Below are positions 1-8,583 of a stretch of 64,000 nucleotides of DNA, piece by piece. Position numbers and translations under genes: made by a program. This DNA comes from Streptomyces cyaneogriseus subsp. noncyanogenus. GTDB taxonomy: Bacteria; Actinomycetota; Actinomycetes; Streptomycetales; Streptomycetaceae. Within the stretch, counting starts at the first letter, position 1, and each line of letters opens with the position of its first letter. The stretch lies in the NCBI RefSeq assembly GCF_000931445.1, contig NZ_CP010849.1, forward strand, positions 1,984,001 through 2,048,000. Reading direction: 5' to 3'. The notes under the pieces were generated by a model. It saw only the letters and a program-made list of their open reading frames with translations, was not told where the DNA came from and did not search any database.

Positions 1-337
1 GGGTCACCGTCGCCGTGGCGTCCGCCACCTCGGCGCGCAGGAGGCTGAAGGGCTTGCCGCCGTCGACGCCGTCCAGGCGCGCGGTCAGTGTGGTCTTCCG
101 GGCGCTGTGCGGGGCCCGGACCTCGTTGAGGGAGGCCGTGAGGGGAACCCGCACGGTCTCGTCGAGCAGGGAGACGTCCAGCGCGGTGCGCAGGACGGCG
201 GCGCTCGCCCGCCCCTCGCCGCCGGTCGCGTGGGCGGCGCCGGCGGCGGCCAGGACCGCGGGACCGGCGGCCAGGGCGGTGGCCGCCGCGATGGTGACGA
301 GGCGGCGTGCGGGCATGCGGAAGGTGTTGCCGTTCAA
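1..337 (-). CDS. SCO1860-family surface protein, N-terminal part (runs off the left edge)
   Basis: Only the first ~112 residues are present. The frame opens with a short basic stretch (FRMPARR) and a hydrophobic Ala-rich segment ending AAGAAHA, a clear secretion signal, followed by a Thr/Val-rich region. From memory this matches the Streptomyces SCO1860 family, whose members end in a sortase-type LAETG anchor; that end lies outside the window, so anchoring is inferred from family knowledge. I take the TTG at 337 as start because relatives keep the NTFRMP stretch and a GGGGG run lies about 10 nt upstream. The in-frame ATG at 316 has no Shine-Dalgarno. Function unknown. Confidence 0.72.
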   Translation of the reverse strand, partial: MNGNTFRMPARRLVTIAAATALAAGPAVLAAAGAAHATGGEGRASAAVLRTALDVSLLDETVRVPLTASLNEVRAPHSARKTTLTARLDGVDGGKPFSLLRAEVADATATVT

Positions 338-521
338 GGTGGTGGGACCCCCAGAAAGGACACGCGGAGACACGCGTGCGGTCAGGTGCTCGGGACCCGG
401 CAAGAATGTCTCCGCCCGCGGCGAACCGTCAGCGATCCGGGCGCACTTCACTCCATCGTGGTGTTTTGACAAGCGCGTTCGAATCACGCGGCACGGCTGT
501 TCCCCCGGGTCACCCCCGCCG

Positions 522-1613
522 CTATCCGACGACCCGCCCGTTCAGCACCACCCGGCGCGGAGCGGCGAGCACCCGTACGTCCGCGCGCGGGTCCCGCTCG
601 TACACCACCAGGTCGGCGGGCGCGCCTTCCTCGAGGCCGGGGCGGCCCAGCCATTCGCGGGCGGCCCAGGTGGTCGCCGCCAGGGCGTGCAGCGGGGGGA
701 TGCCCGCGGTGACCAGTTCGGCCACCTCGGCCGCCGCCAGGCCGTGGGCGAGGGAGCCGCCCGCGTCGGTGCCGACGTACACCGGGATGCCGGCGTCGTA
801 GGCGGCCCGCACGGTGTCGTAGCGGCGTTCGTGTAGCCGGCGCATATGGGCCGACCAGCGCGGGAACCTGGCCTCGCCGCCGGCGGCGAGCTGCGGGAAG
901 GTGGCGATGTTGACCAGGGTCGGGACGATGGCGACGCCCCGCTCGGCGAAGAGCGGGATCGTGTCGTCGGTCAGGCCGGTGGCGTGCTCGACGCAGTCGA
1001 TGCCGGCCTCGACCAGATCGCGCAGGGAGTCCTCGGCGAAGCAGTGCGCGGTGACGCGGGCGCCCAGGCGGTGGGCCTCGGCGATGGCCGCCTCGACCGC
1101 GCCGCGCGGCCAGCAGGCGGACAGGTCGCCGAGGTCGCGGTCGATCCAGTCGCCGACCAGCTTCACCCAGCCGTCGCCGCGCCGGGCCTCCTGGGCGACG
1201 TACGCCACCAGATCGCCGGGCTCGATCTCCCAGGCGTAGTTGCGGATGTAGCGACGGGTGCGGGCGATGTGCCGCCCCGCCCGGATGATCTTCGGCAGGT
1301 CGTCGCGGTCGTCGACCCAGCGGGTGTCGGAGGGCGAGCCGGCGTCGCGGATCAGCAGGGTGCCCGCGTCGCGGTCGGTCAGCGCCTGCTTCTCGGCGAC
1401 GTCCTTGTCCACCGCGCCGTGCTGGTCGAGGCCGACGTGGCAGTGGGCGTCGACCAGGCCGGGCAGCGCCCATCCCTCGACGGTGCGCACGTCGCCGGTC
1501 CGGGCGGGGCGTCGGAAGGTGATCCGCCCGCCGACCACCCACAGCTCGTCGCGGACGTCCTCCGGTCCGACGAGCACCCGTCCCTTCACGTGCAGCACCG
1601 CGCCATCGCTCAT
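522..1613 (-). CDS. amidohydrolase-superfamily metal-dependent hydrolase
   Basis: A 363-residue cytoplasmic protein with the amidohydrolase layout: a small N-terminal beta-sandwich strand set (VKGRVLVGPE), then the metal-binding HCH of PGLVDAHCHVGLDQ, later histidines in VTAHCF and CVEHATG, and the terminal metal Asp in VYVGTDAGG. It resembles imidazolonepropionase/prolidase-like members, but the substrate cannot be told. The ATG at 1613 is preferred over the GTG at 1622 because AAGG sits 8 nt upstream of it. It is a single gene between the edge gene and a divergent aminotransferase, with no pathway partner nearby. Confidence 0.85.
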   Translation of the reverse strand: MSDGAVLHVKGRVLVGPEDVRDELWVVGGRITFRRPARTGDVRTVEGWALPGLVDAHCHVGLDQHGAVDKDVAEKQALTDRDAGTLLIRDAGSPSDTRWVDDRDDLPKIIRAGRHIARTRRYIRNYAWEIEPGDLVAYVAQEARRGDGWVKLVGDWIDRDLGDLSACWPRGAVEAAIAEAHRLGARVTAHCFAEDSLRDLVEAGIDCVEHATGLTDDTIPLFAERGVAIVPTLVNIATFPQLAAGGEARFPRWSAHMRRLHERRYDTVRAAYDAGIPVYVGTDAGGSLAHGLAAAEVAELVTAGIPPLHALAATTWAAREWLGRPGLEEGAPADLVVYERDPRADVRVLAAPRRVVLNGRVVG

Positions 1614-1887
1614 GCCCCGCACCTTAGACGGTGGCCCGGGGGGCGCCCCAGGGGCCGGTCCCGCGGCCCCGGTTCCCCGTCCGCGGCTTCGCGCGCCGCA
1701 CCGTGCGCGGGCCGGCCGTCCGACGGCACTCCCGGCGTGCCCGCGGCCCTCGTCACCGCCTTCCGCGCCGGCCGGCGGGCTCCCCTCGCGGGAGCCGGTC
1801 TCCGGCCGCGGCCGTGCCGGGGGCTGCGGTTAGTCTCGACTCCGTCCGTTTCCGTACCCACCCGTTGTGAGCGAAGAGAGCACCGCC

Positions 1888-2988
1888 GTGACCCATCCCT
1901 TCCTGGACCTCGCCCCCCTGAGCGCCGACCGCTTCGCCTCGATCGAGGACCGGGTGGCCAGGCTGCTCGGCACCGGGCAGGACGTCGTGATCATGCAGGG
2001 TGAGGCGCTGCTGCCGCTGGAGGGCGCGATCCGCGCGACGGCGGGCCCGGGCACCACCGCGCTGAACGTGATCACCGGGCCGTACGGCCAGACCTTCGGC
2101 GACTGGCTGCGGGACTGCGGCGCGACCGTGCACGACCTCGCCGTCCCCTTCCACACGGCGGTCACGGCCGACCGGATCCGCCAGGCCCTGGCCGAGCACC
2201 CGGAGATCGACTTCGTCTCCCTGGTGCACGCGGAGGCGGCGACCGGCAACACCAACCCCGTCGCGGAGATCGGCGAGGTGGTGCGGGAGCACGGCGCGCT
2301 GTTCTACCTGGACGCGGTCGCCTCCGTCGGGGCCGAGCCGGTGCTGCCGGACGCCTGGGGCGTGGACCTGTGCGTGATCGGGGCGCAGAAGGCGATGGGC
2401 GGTCCCGCCGGGGTGTCGGCGGTGTCGGTGAGCGAGCGGGCGTGGGCCCGGATGGCGGCCAACCCGCGGGCGCCGCGCCGCTCGTACCTCTCCCTGCTGG
2501 ACTGGAAGGAGCGCTGGATCGACGGCGGGCGCACGACGCTGCTGCACGCCCCGGCCCAGCTCGAGATGCTGGCGCTGGAGGCGTGCGTCGAGCGGATCGA
2601 GGCGGAGGGGCTGGAGTCGGTGATGGCGCGGCACGCGGCGGCCGCGGCGGCCACCCGGGCCGGAGCCCTCGCGCTCGGCGGCGGGCTGGAGCCGTATGTG
2701 TACGAGGCCCGGGACGCGGCGCCGGTCGCCACCACGCTGCGGGCGCCGTCGGGGGTGCTCGCCTCCGAGCTGGTGGCGCGGGCCCTGCGGTCCGACCCCA
2801 CGCTGCCGCTGGCGGCCGGCGGGGGCGCGCTGGCCAAGGAGATGATCCGCGTGAACCACTACGGGCCGAACGCCACGCCCGGGGCGGTGCAGGGCAGCCT
2901 CGCGGCGCTGGGTTCGGCACTGGCCGAGCAGGGGCTGGAAGTGGACCTGGAATCCGCCCGGCAGGCCGTCGAGGGCGCCTGGAAGTAA
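1888..2988 (+). CDS. class-V aminotransferase (PLP-dependent)
   Basis: A 366-residue fold-type I enzyme of the alanine-glyoxylate/serine-pyruvate aminotransferase group. The PLP lysine is in CVIGAQKAMGGPAG, the phosphate-binding GP/T stretch lies near the N-terminus (TALNVITGPYGQ), and the Asp that pairs with the PLP ring is in LFYLDAVASVG. The GTG at 1888 has GAGAG about 8 nt upstream; the in-frame GTG at 1867 has no ribosome site and would add seven residues. It stands alone, about 340 bp before the ectoine genes in the same direction. Whether it is linked to ectoine or glyoxylate metabolism cannot be told. Confidence 0.85.
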   Translation: MTHPFLDLAPLSADRFASIEDRVARLLGTGQDVVIMQGEALLPLEGAIRATAGPGTTALNVITGPYGQTFGDWLRDCGATVHDLAVPFHTAVTADRIRQALAEHPEIDFVSLVHAEAATGNTNPVAEIGEVVREHGALFYLDAVASVGAEPVLPDAWGVDLCVIGAQKAMGGPAGVSAVSVSERAWARMAANPRAPRRSYLSLLDWKERWIDGGRTTLLHAPAQLEMLALEACVERIEAEGLESVMARHAAAAAATRAGALALGGGLEPYVYEARDAAPVATTLRAPSGVLASELVARALRSDPTLPLAAGGGALAKEMIRVNHYGPNATPGAVQGSLAALGSALAEQGLEVDLESARQAVEGAWK

Positions 2989-3331
2989 CCGCCGCCCACG
3001 AAATCAACGATTCTTTTCGAATTCACTCGGAGCACAATTCCGCAATTCTTTTCGGAGTAGCTTCCCGCCTTCTCCTGCCCGCTCTTCCCGAAGCTAAACG
3101 CGTAGATCCTGTGAACGCGGATCAGGGCGGCGCGGGCAGGTTCCGGACCGGCGACACGGGTGTGATGCATTACACATCGCGCCCCTTTTGCCCGGTATTT
3201 TCCGGGCAAACCCCTACACAACTCCGGCCGACCGCGCAGACACCCGCGCCCGCGCGATAACACGGAACGGGTCGGCGCGTAACCCCGTCCGGCGATGCAA
3301 TTTCGAATTCCGCTGGGTAAGTTCAATTTGC
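2989..3331 (+). promoter_or_regulatory. ectoine operon upstream region with repeats and palindromes
   Basis: This 343-bp stretch is much richer in A/T than its surroundings and holds no gene. It contains a 10-bp direct repeat ATTCTTTTCG (3010-3019 and 3045-3054, 35 bp apart), a 16-bp near-palindrome GTGTGATGCATTACAC (3160-3175, one mismatched pair) and a perfect 9-bp inverted repeat TTTGCCCGG/CCGGGCAAA around a TATTTT loop (3187-3210). Ectoine genes in Streptomyces are known to respond to salt and heat, so operators or a 5' leader hairpin are expected here. I cannot assign -35/-10 boxes. Confidence 0.55.
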
Positions 3332-3847
3332 ATGACTGCCGCGCAAGCAGACCTGCACATCGACTCTCCGACAGTGGCGGACGGAGCCGCACTGTGGCGG
3401 ATAGCCAGGGATTCGAAGGTCCTCGACCTGAACTCGTCCTACAGCTATCTGCTGTGGTGCCGGGACTTCGCCGCCACGTCGGCCGTCGCCCGCGACGAGG
3501 ACGGGCAGGCGGTCGGCTTCGTCACCGGCTATGTGCGGCCGGACCGTCCCGACACCCTGCTCGTGTGGCAGGTGGCGGTGGACGCCGCCCACCGCGGGCG
3601 CGGGCTCGCCGCCGCGCTGCTGGACGGGCTGGTCGCGCGGGCCGTGGCGGAGCGCGGGCTGTCGGCTGTGGAGACCACCATCACGCCGGGCAACACCGCC
3701 TCCGAGCGGCTGTTCACCTCGTTCGCCGAGCGCCACGGCGCCCGGCTGGAGCGCACGGAGCTGTTCGGCACGGCCCTCTTCCCCGACGGGCCGCACGATC
3801 CCGAGGTCCTCTACCGCATCGGCCCCCTGTCCGCCTCCGGCCGCTGA
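3332..3847 (+). CDS. ectA: L-2,4-diaminobutyrate acetyltransferase
   Basis: Acetylates L-2,4-diaminobutyrate with acetyl-CoA, the second step of ectoine synthesis. The 171 residues form one GNAT domain: the EctA-type N-terminus (DSKVLDLNSSYSYLLWC), the strand LVWQVAVD, and the acetyl-CoA loop RGRGLAAAL at about residues 91-100, then ITPGNTASERLF. The ATG at 3332 starts at the usual family N-terminus; its ribosome site (GGGTAAG) is rather distant. It is followed 106 bp later by ectB, and the gene order ectA-B-C-D makes the assignment secure. Confidence 0.96.
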   Translation: MTAAQADLHIDSPTVADGAALWRIARDSKVLDLNSSYSYLLWCRDFAATSAVARDEDGQAVGFVTGYVRPDRPDTLLVWQVAVDAAHRGRGLAAALLDGLVARAVAERGLSAVETTITPGNTASERLFTSFAERHGARLERTELFGTALFPDGPHDPEVLYRIGPLSASGR

Positions 3848-3953
3848 GTCCCCGGCGCCCCGACGCCACCGACACCCGCCACGCGAGGCCCTGCCGGCCC
3901 CGCCCCCTCCTCTGCCCTCCCACCGACCCTCACCCGACGAGGAGCGATCCGCC

Positions 3954-5225
3954 GTGACCATCACCCAGCCCGACCTGAGTGTCTTCGAGACCGTGGAGTC
4001 CGAGGTGCGCAGCTACTGCCGCGGCTGGCCCACCGTCTTCGACCGTGCGCAGGGCAGCCGCATGTACGACGAGGACGGCCACGCGTACCTGGACTTCTTC
4101 GCCGGTGCCGGCTCGCTCAACTACGGCCACAACAACCCGGTCCTGAAACGGGCGCTGATCGACTACCTGGAGCGGGACGGCGTCACGCACGGGCTCGACA
4201 TGTCGACCACCGCCAAACGCGCCTTCCTGGAGTCCTTCCAGAATCTGATCCTGCGCCCGCGCGACCTGCCGTACAAGGTCATGTTCCCGGGGCCGACCGG
4301 CACCAACGCGGTGGAGTCCGCGCTGAAGCTGGCCCGGAAGGTGAAGGGCCGCGAGTCGATCGTGTCGTTCACCAACGCCTTCCACGGCATGTCGCTGGGC
4401 TCGCTCGCCGTGACCGGCAACGCCTTCAAGCGGGCCGGCGCCGGCGTCCCGCTGGTGCACGGCACGCCGATGCCGTTCGACAACTACCTGGACGGCAAGG
4501 TCCCCGACTTCCTGTGGTTCGAGCGGCTCCTGGAGGACCAGGGCTCGGGCCTCAACCATCCGGCCGCGGTGATCGTCGAGACCGTGCAGGGCGAGGGCGG
4601 CATCAACGTCGCCCGGGCCGAGTGGCTGCGCGGCCTCGCCGAGCTGTGCCGGCGGCGGGACATGCTGCTGATCGTCGACGACATCCAGATGGGCTGCGGC
4701 CGTACCGGCGCCTTCTTCTCCTTCGAGGAGGCGGGCATCACGCCGGACATCGTCACCGTCTCCAAGTCGATCAGCGGCTACGGCCTGCCCATGTCGCTGT
4801 GCCTGTTCAAGCCCGAGCTGGACGTGTGGGAGCCGGGCGAGCACAACGGCACCTTCCGCGGCAACAACCCCGCCTTCGTCACCGCCACCGCGGCGCTCGG
4901 CGCCTACTGGGCCGACGGCGCGGCGATGGAGAAGCAGACCCGGGCGCGCGGCGAGCAGGTCGAGCAGGGCCTGATCGCCATCACCGAGGAGAACCTGGCC
5001 GACGTCAAGGAGTACCGGGGCCGCGGGCTGGTCTGGGGCCTGGAGTTCCGCGACAAGCAGCGGGCCGGCCGGATCGCCCGCCGCGCCTTCGAGCTCGGCC
5101 TGCTGGTCGAGACGTCCGGCCCCGAGGGCGAGGTCGTCAAGCTGCTCCCGGCCCTCACCATCACGCCGGAGGAGCTGGACGAGGGGCTGGAGACCCTCGC
5201 CCGCGCGGTCCGCGAGACCGCCTGA
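3954..5225 (+). CDS. ectB: diaminobutyrate-2-oxoglutarate transaminase
   Basis: Makes L-2,4-diaminobutyrate from L-aspartate-4-semialdehyde and glutamate, the first committed step of ectoine synthesis. 423 residues of a class-III (omega) aminotransferase: GPTGTNAVESALKLAR binds the cofactor phosphate, LLIVDDIQMGCGRTG carries the PLP-pairing Asp, and the Schiff-base Lys is in TVSKSISGYG. The sequence FFAGAGSLNYGHNNP near residue 45 is typical of EctB. The GTG at 3954 has GAGGAG upstream; it gives the usual length. 54 bp separate it from ectC, so the genes are probably co-transcribed. Confidence 0.97.
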   Translation: MTITQPDLSVFETVESEVRSYCRGWPTVFDRAQGSRMYDEDGHAYLDFFAGAGSLNYGHNNPVLKRALIDYLERDGVTHGLDMSTTAKRAFLESFQNLILRPRDLPYKVMFPGPTGTNAVESALKLARKVKGRESIVSFTNAFHGMSLGSLAVTGNAFKRAGAGVPLVHGTPMPFDNYLDGKVPDFLWFERLLEDQGSGLNHPAAVIVETVQGEGGINVARAEWLRGLAELCRRRDMLLIVDDIQMGCGRTGAFFSFEEAGITPDIVTVSKSISGYGLPMSLCLFKPELDVWEPGEHNGTFRGNNPAFVTATAALGAYWADGAAMEKQTRARGEQVEQGLIAITEENLADVKEYRGRGLVWGLEFRDKQRAGRIARRAFELGLLVETSGPEGEVVKLLPALTITPEELDEGLETLARAVRETA

Positions 5226-5279
5226 CCCCGCACCACCCCCACCCCCCATCCGCACCCGTCTAGGAGGCATCGCAGCACC

Positions 5280-5678
5280 GTGATTGTCCGTTCGTTCCAG
5301 GAGATCGAAGGCACCGACCGGCACGTGAAGGCCGCGTCCGGCACATGGGAGAGCAAGCGCATCGTCCTGGCCAAGGAGAAGGTCGGCTTCTCCCTGCACG
5401 AGACGATCCTCTACGCGGGCACGGAGACGTCGATGTGGTACGCGAACCACATCGAGGCCGTCGTCTGCGTGGAGGGCGAGGCCGAACTGACCGACCAGGA
5501 GACCGGGCGGACGTACACCATCACGCCCGGGACCATGTACCTCCTGGACGGGCACGAGCGGCACACGCTGCGGGTCAAGGAGGACTTCCGCTGCATCTGC
5601 GTCTTCAACCCGCCCGTGACCGGGCGGGAGGACCACGACGAGAACGGCGTCTACCCGCTGCTCACCGAGGAGGTGTGA
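5280..5678 (+). CDS. ectC: ectoine synthase
   Basis: Closes N-gamma-acetyl-diaminobutyrate to ectoine. The 132-residue protein is a single small cupin and matches EctC throughout: it starts [20 protein letters not shown], has [18 protein letters not shown] in the first barrel part and the conserved [15 protein letters not shown], whose Tyr, Glu and His are expected metal or substrate contacts. The start is GTG at 5280, with AGGAGG 12 nt upstream. It ends 6 bp before ectD, which suggests translational coupling of synthase and hydroxylase. Confidence 0.97.
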   Translation: MIVRSFQEIEGTDRHVKAASGTWESKRIVLAKEKVGFSLHETILYAGTETSMWYANHIEAVVCVEGEAELTDQETGRTYTITPGTMYLLDGHERHTLRVKEDFRCICVFNPPVTGREDHDENGVYPLLTEEV

Positions 5679-5684
5679 GTCACC

Positions 5685-6575
5685 GTGACCGCGACCGTCA
5701 CCGATCTCTACCCCAGCCGCGGCACCACGGAGGTGTCCGTCCCCCGGCAGGACCCGGTGGTCTGGGGCGCCCCGGACACGCCCGGCCCGATCGCCCCGGC
5801 CGACCTGCTGTCCTATGAGCGCGACGGCTTCCTCGCCATCGACCAGCTCATCGGCGACGACGAGGTCGCCGTCTACCGGCGGGAGCTGGAGCGGCTGGTC
5901 ACGGACCCGGAGATCCGCGCCGACGAGCGCGCGATCGTCGAGCCGAAGTCGAAGGAGATCCGCTCCGTCTTCGAGGTCCACAAGATCAGCGAGGTGTTCG
6001 CCGCCCTGGTGCGCGACGAGCGGGTGGTCGGCCGGGCCCGGCAGATCCTCGGCTCGGACGTCTACGTCCACCAGTCGCGGATCAACGTCAAGCCGGGCTT
6101 CGGCGCCAGCGGGTTCTACTGGCACTCGGACTTCGAGACCTGGCACGCCGAGGACGGCCTGCCCCGGATGCGCACGGTGTCGGTCTCGATCGCGCTGACC
6201 GAGAACCACGACACCAACGGCGGGCTCATGATCATGCCGGGGTCGCACAAGACGTTCCTCGGCTGCGCGGGAGCCACGCCGAAGGACAACTACAAGAAGT
6301 CGCTCCAGATGCAGGACGCGGGCACGCCGTCGGACGAGGCGCTGACCGAGATGGCCTCCGCGTACGGCATCAAGCTGTTCACCGGCCGGGCCGGGTCGGC
6401 GACGTGGTTCGACTGCAACTGCATGCACGGCTCCGGGGACAACATCACGCCGTTCCCGCGCAGCAACGTCTTCATCGTGTTCAACAGCGTGGAGAACACG
6501 GCGGTGGAGCCGTTCGCGGCGCCGGTGCGGCGGCCGGAGTTCATCGGGGCGCGGGACTTCACGCCGGTGAAGTGA
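5685..6575 (+). CDS. ectD: ectoine 5-hydroxylase
   Basis: A 2-oxoglutarate/Fe(II) dioxygenase that turns ectoine into 5-hydroxyectoine. 296 residues in the PhyH fold; the iron triad is visible as the His and Asp of FYWHSDFETWHAEDG and the His of CNCMHGSGDN, and the EctD signature stretch around FETWHAEDGLPRMR is intact. Its presence means the cell makes both compatible solutes. Start GTG at 5685, 6 bp after ectC; a GGAGG overlaps the ectC end. The cluster ends at a long hairpin terminator. No ask_ect aspartokinase and no ehu/dead-end uptake genes are present. Confidence 0.97.
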   Translation: MTATVTDLYPSRGTTEVSVPRQDPVVWGAPDTPGPIAPADLLSYERDGFLAIDQLIGDDEVAVYRRELERLVTDPEIRADERAIVEPKSKEIRSVFEVHKISEVFAALVRDERVVGRARQILGSDVYVHQSRINVKPGFGASGFYWHSDFETWHAEDGLPRMRTVSVSIALTENHDTNGGLMIMPGSHKTFLGCAGATPKDNYKKSLQMQDAGTPSDEALTEMASAYGIKLFTGRAGSATWFDCNCMHGSGDNITPFPRSNVFIVFNSVENTAVEPFAAPVRRPEFIGARDFTPVK

Positions 6576-6582
6576 CCGCGTG

Positions 6583-6644
6583 ACACGGCCACCGGGCCGG
6601 TGCCCGCGCCGTGTGGGACGGCGGGCACCGGCCCGGTGCCGTGT
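6583..6644. terminator. bidirectional terminator between ectD and the opposing aminotransferase
   Basis: A ~24-bp stem: ACACGGCCACCGGGCCGG continuing to 6607 pairs with 6621-6644, with a single bulged base, around a 13-nt loop. It starts 7 bp after ectD and ends about 10 bp before the end of the converging gene, so it can serve both strands. No U-tract, as is common in Streptomyces. Confidence 0.85.
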
Positions 6645-6654
6645 CCGGGCGTGG

Positions 6655-7734
6655 CTACAGGGCGTCCAGCAGCCGGTCCACGTCCTGTGCCGTGTTGTAC
6701 ACGTGGAACGCGGCCCGCAGATTGCCCGCCCGGTCGGAGACCTGGATCCCGGCCCGGCCCAGCTCCTCCTGCCGGTGGCCGAGGCCGGGCACGGAGACGA
6801 TCGCCGACCCGGGGGCGGGCACCGGCTCGTGGCCCAGGGAGGCCAGCCCGGCGCGGAACCGGTCGGCGAGGGCGACGTCGTGGGCGTGCACCGCGTCCAC
6901 GCCGAGCTCCTCCACCAGCGCCAGACTGTGCCGGGCGCCGGTGTACGACAGCAGCGCGGGGCTCTCGTCGAACCGGCGTGCCGAGCGGGCGAGTTCCGTC
7001 ACCGGGCCGTAGGTGCTGTCCCAGGGGCGCTCGCCGGCGGCCCAGCCCGCGAACAGCGGCGTCAGCCCGCCGAGGTCCTCGGGGACGACGAGGAAGGCGA
7101 CGCCGCGCGGGCAGAACACCCACTTGTAGGCGACCACGGCGACGTAGTCGAAGTCGCCGGCGGCCAGCGGCAGCCAGCCGGCCGACTGCGAGGCGTCGAC
7201 GAGCGTCCGCGCGCCGTGCGCCCGGGCGGCGTCGCGCAGCGCGGCCAGGTCGGCGATCCGCCCGTCGGCGGACTGCACGGAGCTGACGGCGACGAGGGCG
7301 GTGTCCGGGCCGACCGACTCGGCGATCCGCTCCAGCGGCACGGCGCGCACCTTCAGGTCGCCGCGCATGTGCAAGGGGTTGACCAGGGAGCTGAAGTCGC
7401 CCTCGGCGGTGAGGACTTCGGCGCCCGCGGGCAGCGAGGCCGCGATCAGGCCGCTGTAGACGGCGACGGACGCCCCGGCGGCGACGCGGGCGACCGGGAC
7501 GCCCGCGATCCGGGCGAAGGCGGCCCGTGACGCCTCCACGTCGGCGAACATGTCGGACGGCTGCCCGGCCGCCATGGACGCCGCCGCGTCCCGCAGGGCG
7601 ACGACGGTCCGGGCGGGCAGCAGGCCCAGGCCGGCGGTGTTCAGGTAGGTGGTCTTCGGGGCGAACTCGGCGCGGACGAGGCTGTCGAAGGAGTCCATGG
7701 GACCACTCTGCTGGCGCGGGATCTCCCCGTCCAT
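6655..7734 (-). CDS. class-V aminotransferase, cysteine-desulfurase/isopenicillin-N-epimerase-like
   Basis: 359 residues of fold-type I PLP enzyme. The N-terminus has TTYLNTAGLGLLP, the PLP-pairing Asp is in TLVDASQSAGWLP, and the Schiff-base Lys is in VVAYKWVFCPRG. No catalytic cysteine loop of SufS type is seen, so it is more likely an epimerase/aminotransferase-like member than a sulfur donor. The ATG at 7734 has GGAA about 7 nt upstream; an ATG at 7698 would give a protein starting MDSFDSL and is equally plausible from alignment. It converges on ectD and precedes nothing that reveals its substrate. Confidence 0.82.
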   Translation of the reverse strand: MDGEIPRQQSGPMDSFDSLVRAEFAPKTTYLNTAGLGLLPARTVVALRDAAASMAAGQPSDMFADVEASRAAFARIAGVPVARVAAGASVAVYSGLIAASLPAGAEVLTAEGDFSSLVNPLHMRGDLKVRAVPLERIAESVGPDTALVAVSSVQSADGRIADLAALRDAARAHGARTLVDASQSAGWLPLAAGDFDYVAVVAYKWVFCPRGVAFLVVPEDLGGLTPLFAGWAAGERPWDSTYGPVTELARSARRFDESPALLSYTGARHSLALVEELGVDAVHAHDVALADRFRAGLASLGHEPVPAPGSAIVSVPGLGHRQEELGRAGIQVSDRAGNLRAAFHVYNTAQDVDRLLDAL

Positions 7735-7793
7735 CGCTATTTCCGGCGCGGGCCCTCCAAGCAGCGCTCATGCACAGCGGCCGGCCCGCGCTG

Positions 7794-8507
7794 TCACCGC
7801 TGAGGCACCGCGCACCCGTCCGGGCCGCACACCTCTCCGCCGTCGCCGCCGGCCACCGGCACGGGGGTGCGCTCGCCCCACGCCCGGGCCAGCGCCCGGG
7901 TGAAGACCTCGGCGGGCTGGGCGCCGGAGACCCCGTAGGCGCGGTCGAGGACGAAGAAGGGCACGCCCCGGGCGCCGAGCTGCGCGGCCTCCCGCTCGTC
8001 GGCGCGCACCTCGTCGGCGTAGGCCGCGGGGTCGGCGAGGACCGCGCGGGCCCCGTCGGCGTCGAGCCCGGCGGCGACGGCCAGCTCGACCAGCCGCTCG
8101 TCGTCACCGAAGACCGAGCGCTCCTCGGCGAAGTTGGCCCGGTACAGCCGGTCCAGCAGCGCCTCCTGCCGTCCCCGCTCCTTGGCGAAGTGCAGCAGGC
8201 GGTGCATGTCGAAGGTGCTGCCGTGGTCCCGGCCCCGGGTCAGGTACGGCAGCCCCTCGGCGGCGGCCTGGCCGCCCAGCTCGTCCTCACCGGCCTCGGC
8301 CTGCGCCCGGCTCATGCCGTACTTGGCGGTGAGCATGGCGAGGACCGGCTCGACGTCGTCCTTGGCGCGGCCCGGGTCCAGTTCGAACGAGCGGTGGACC
8401 ACCTCGACCCGGTCCCGGTGCGGGAAGGCCGCCAGCGCCTTCTCGAAGCGGGCCTTGCCCACGTAGCACCAGGGACAGGCGATGTCGCTCCAGATTTCGA
8501 CGCGCAT
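7794..8507 (-). CDS. FrnE-like DsbA-family oxidoreductase
   Basis: A 237-residue cytoplasmic thioredoxin-fold protein with an inserted helical domain. The redox motif CPWC is at residues 10-13 (IWSDIACPWCYVG), and the cis-Pro region is RGVPFFVLD; this is the FrnE subgroup, members of which act in disulfide handling or polyketide tailoring. The C-terminus carries an extra CGPDGC. I start at the ATG at 8507, which aligns with the family start; an upstream TTG at 8573 has no ribosome site. It lies between a regulator and an aminotransferase, all on the minus strand. Confidence 0.88.
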   Translation of the reverse strand: MRVEIWSDIACPWCYVGKARFEKALAAFPHRDRVEVVHRSFELDPGRAKDDVEPVLAMLTAKYGMSRAQAEAGEDELGGQAAAEGLPYLTRGRDHGSTFDMHRLLHFAKERGRQEALLDRLYRANFAEERSVFGDDERLVELAVAAGLDADGARAVLADPAAYADEVRADEREAAQLGARGVPFFVLDRAYGVSGAQPAEVFTRALARAWGERTPVPVAGGDGGEVCGPDGCAVPQR

Positions 8508-8583
8508 GGTCTCGGTCTTCTCCAGGTCGTACGGGTGGCGGAGACGGTCTCCGCCCGGTACGTGAACCTTCAAGGGACTCGTC

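Noticed and set aside
3930..6428. An 832-codon open frame on the minus strand opposite ectB-ectD
   Set aside because: Shadow of the ectoine genes, with no domain pattern and no ribosome site.
6655..7734. Second cysteine desulfurase
   Set aside because: It lacks the Cys-containing C-terminal loop of SufS/IscS, so sulfur transfer is unlikely.
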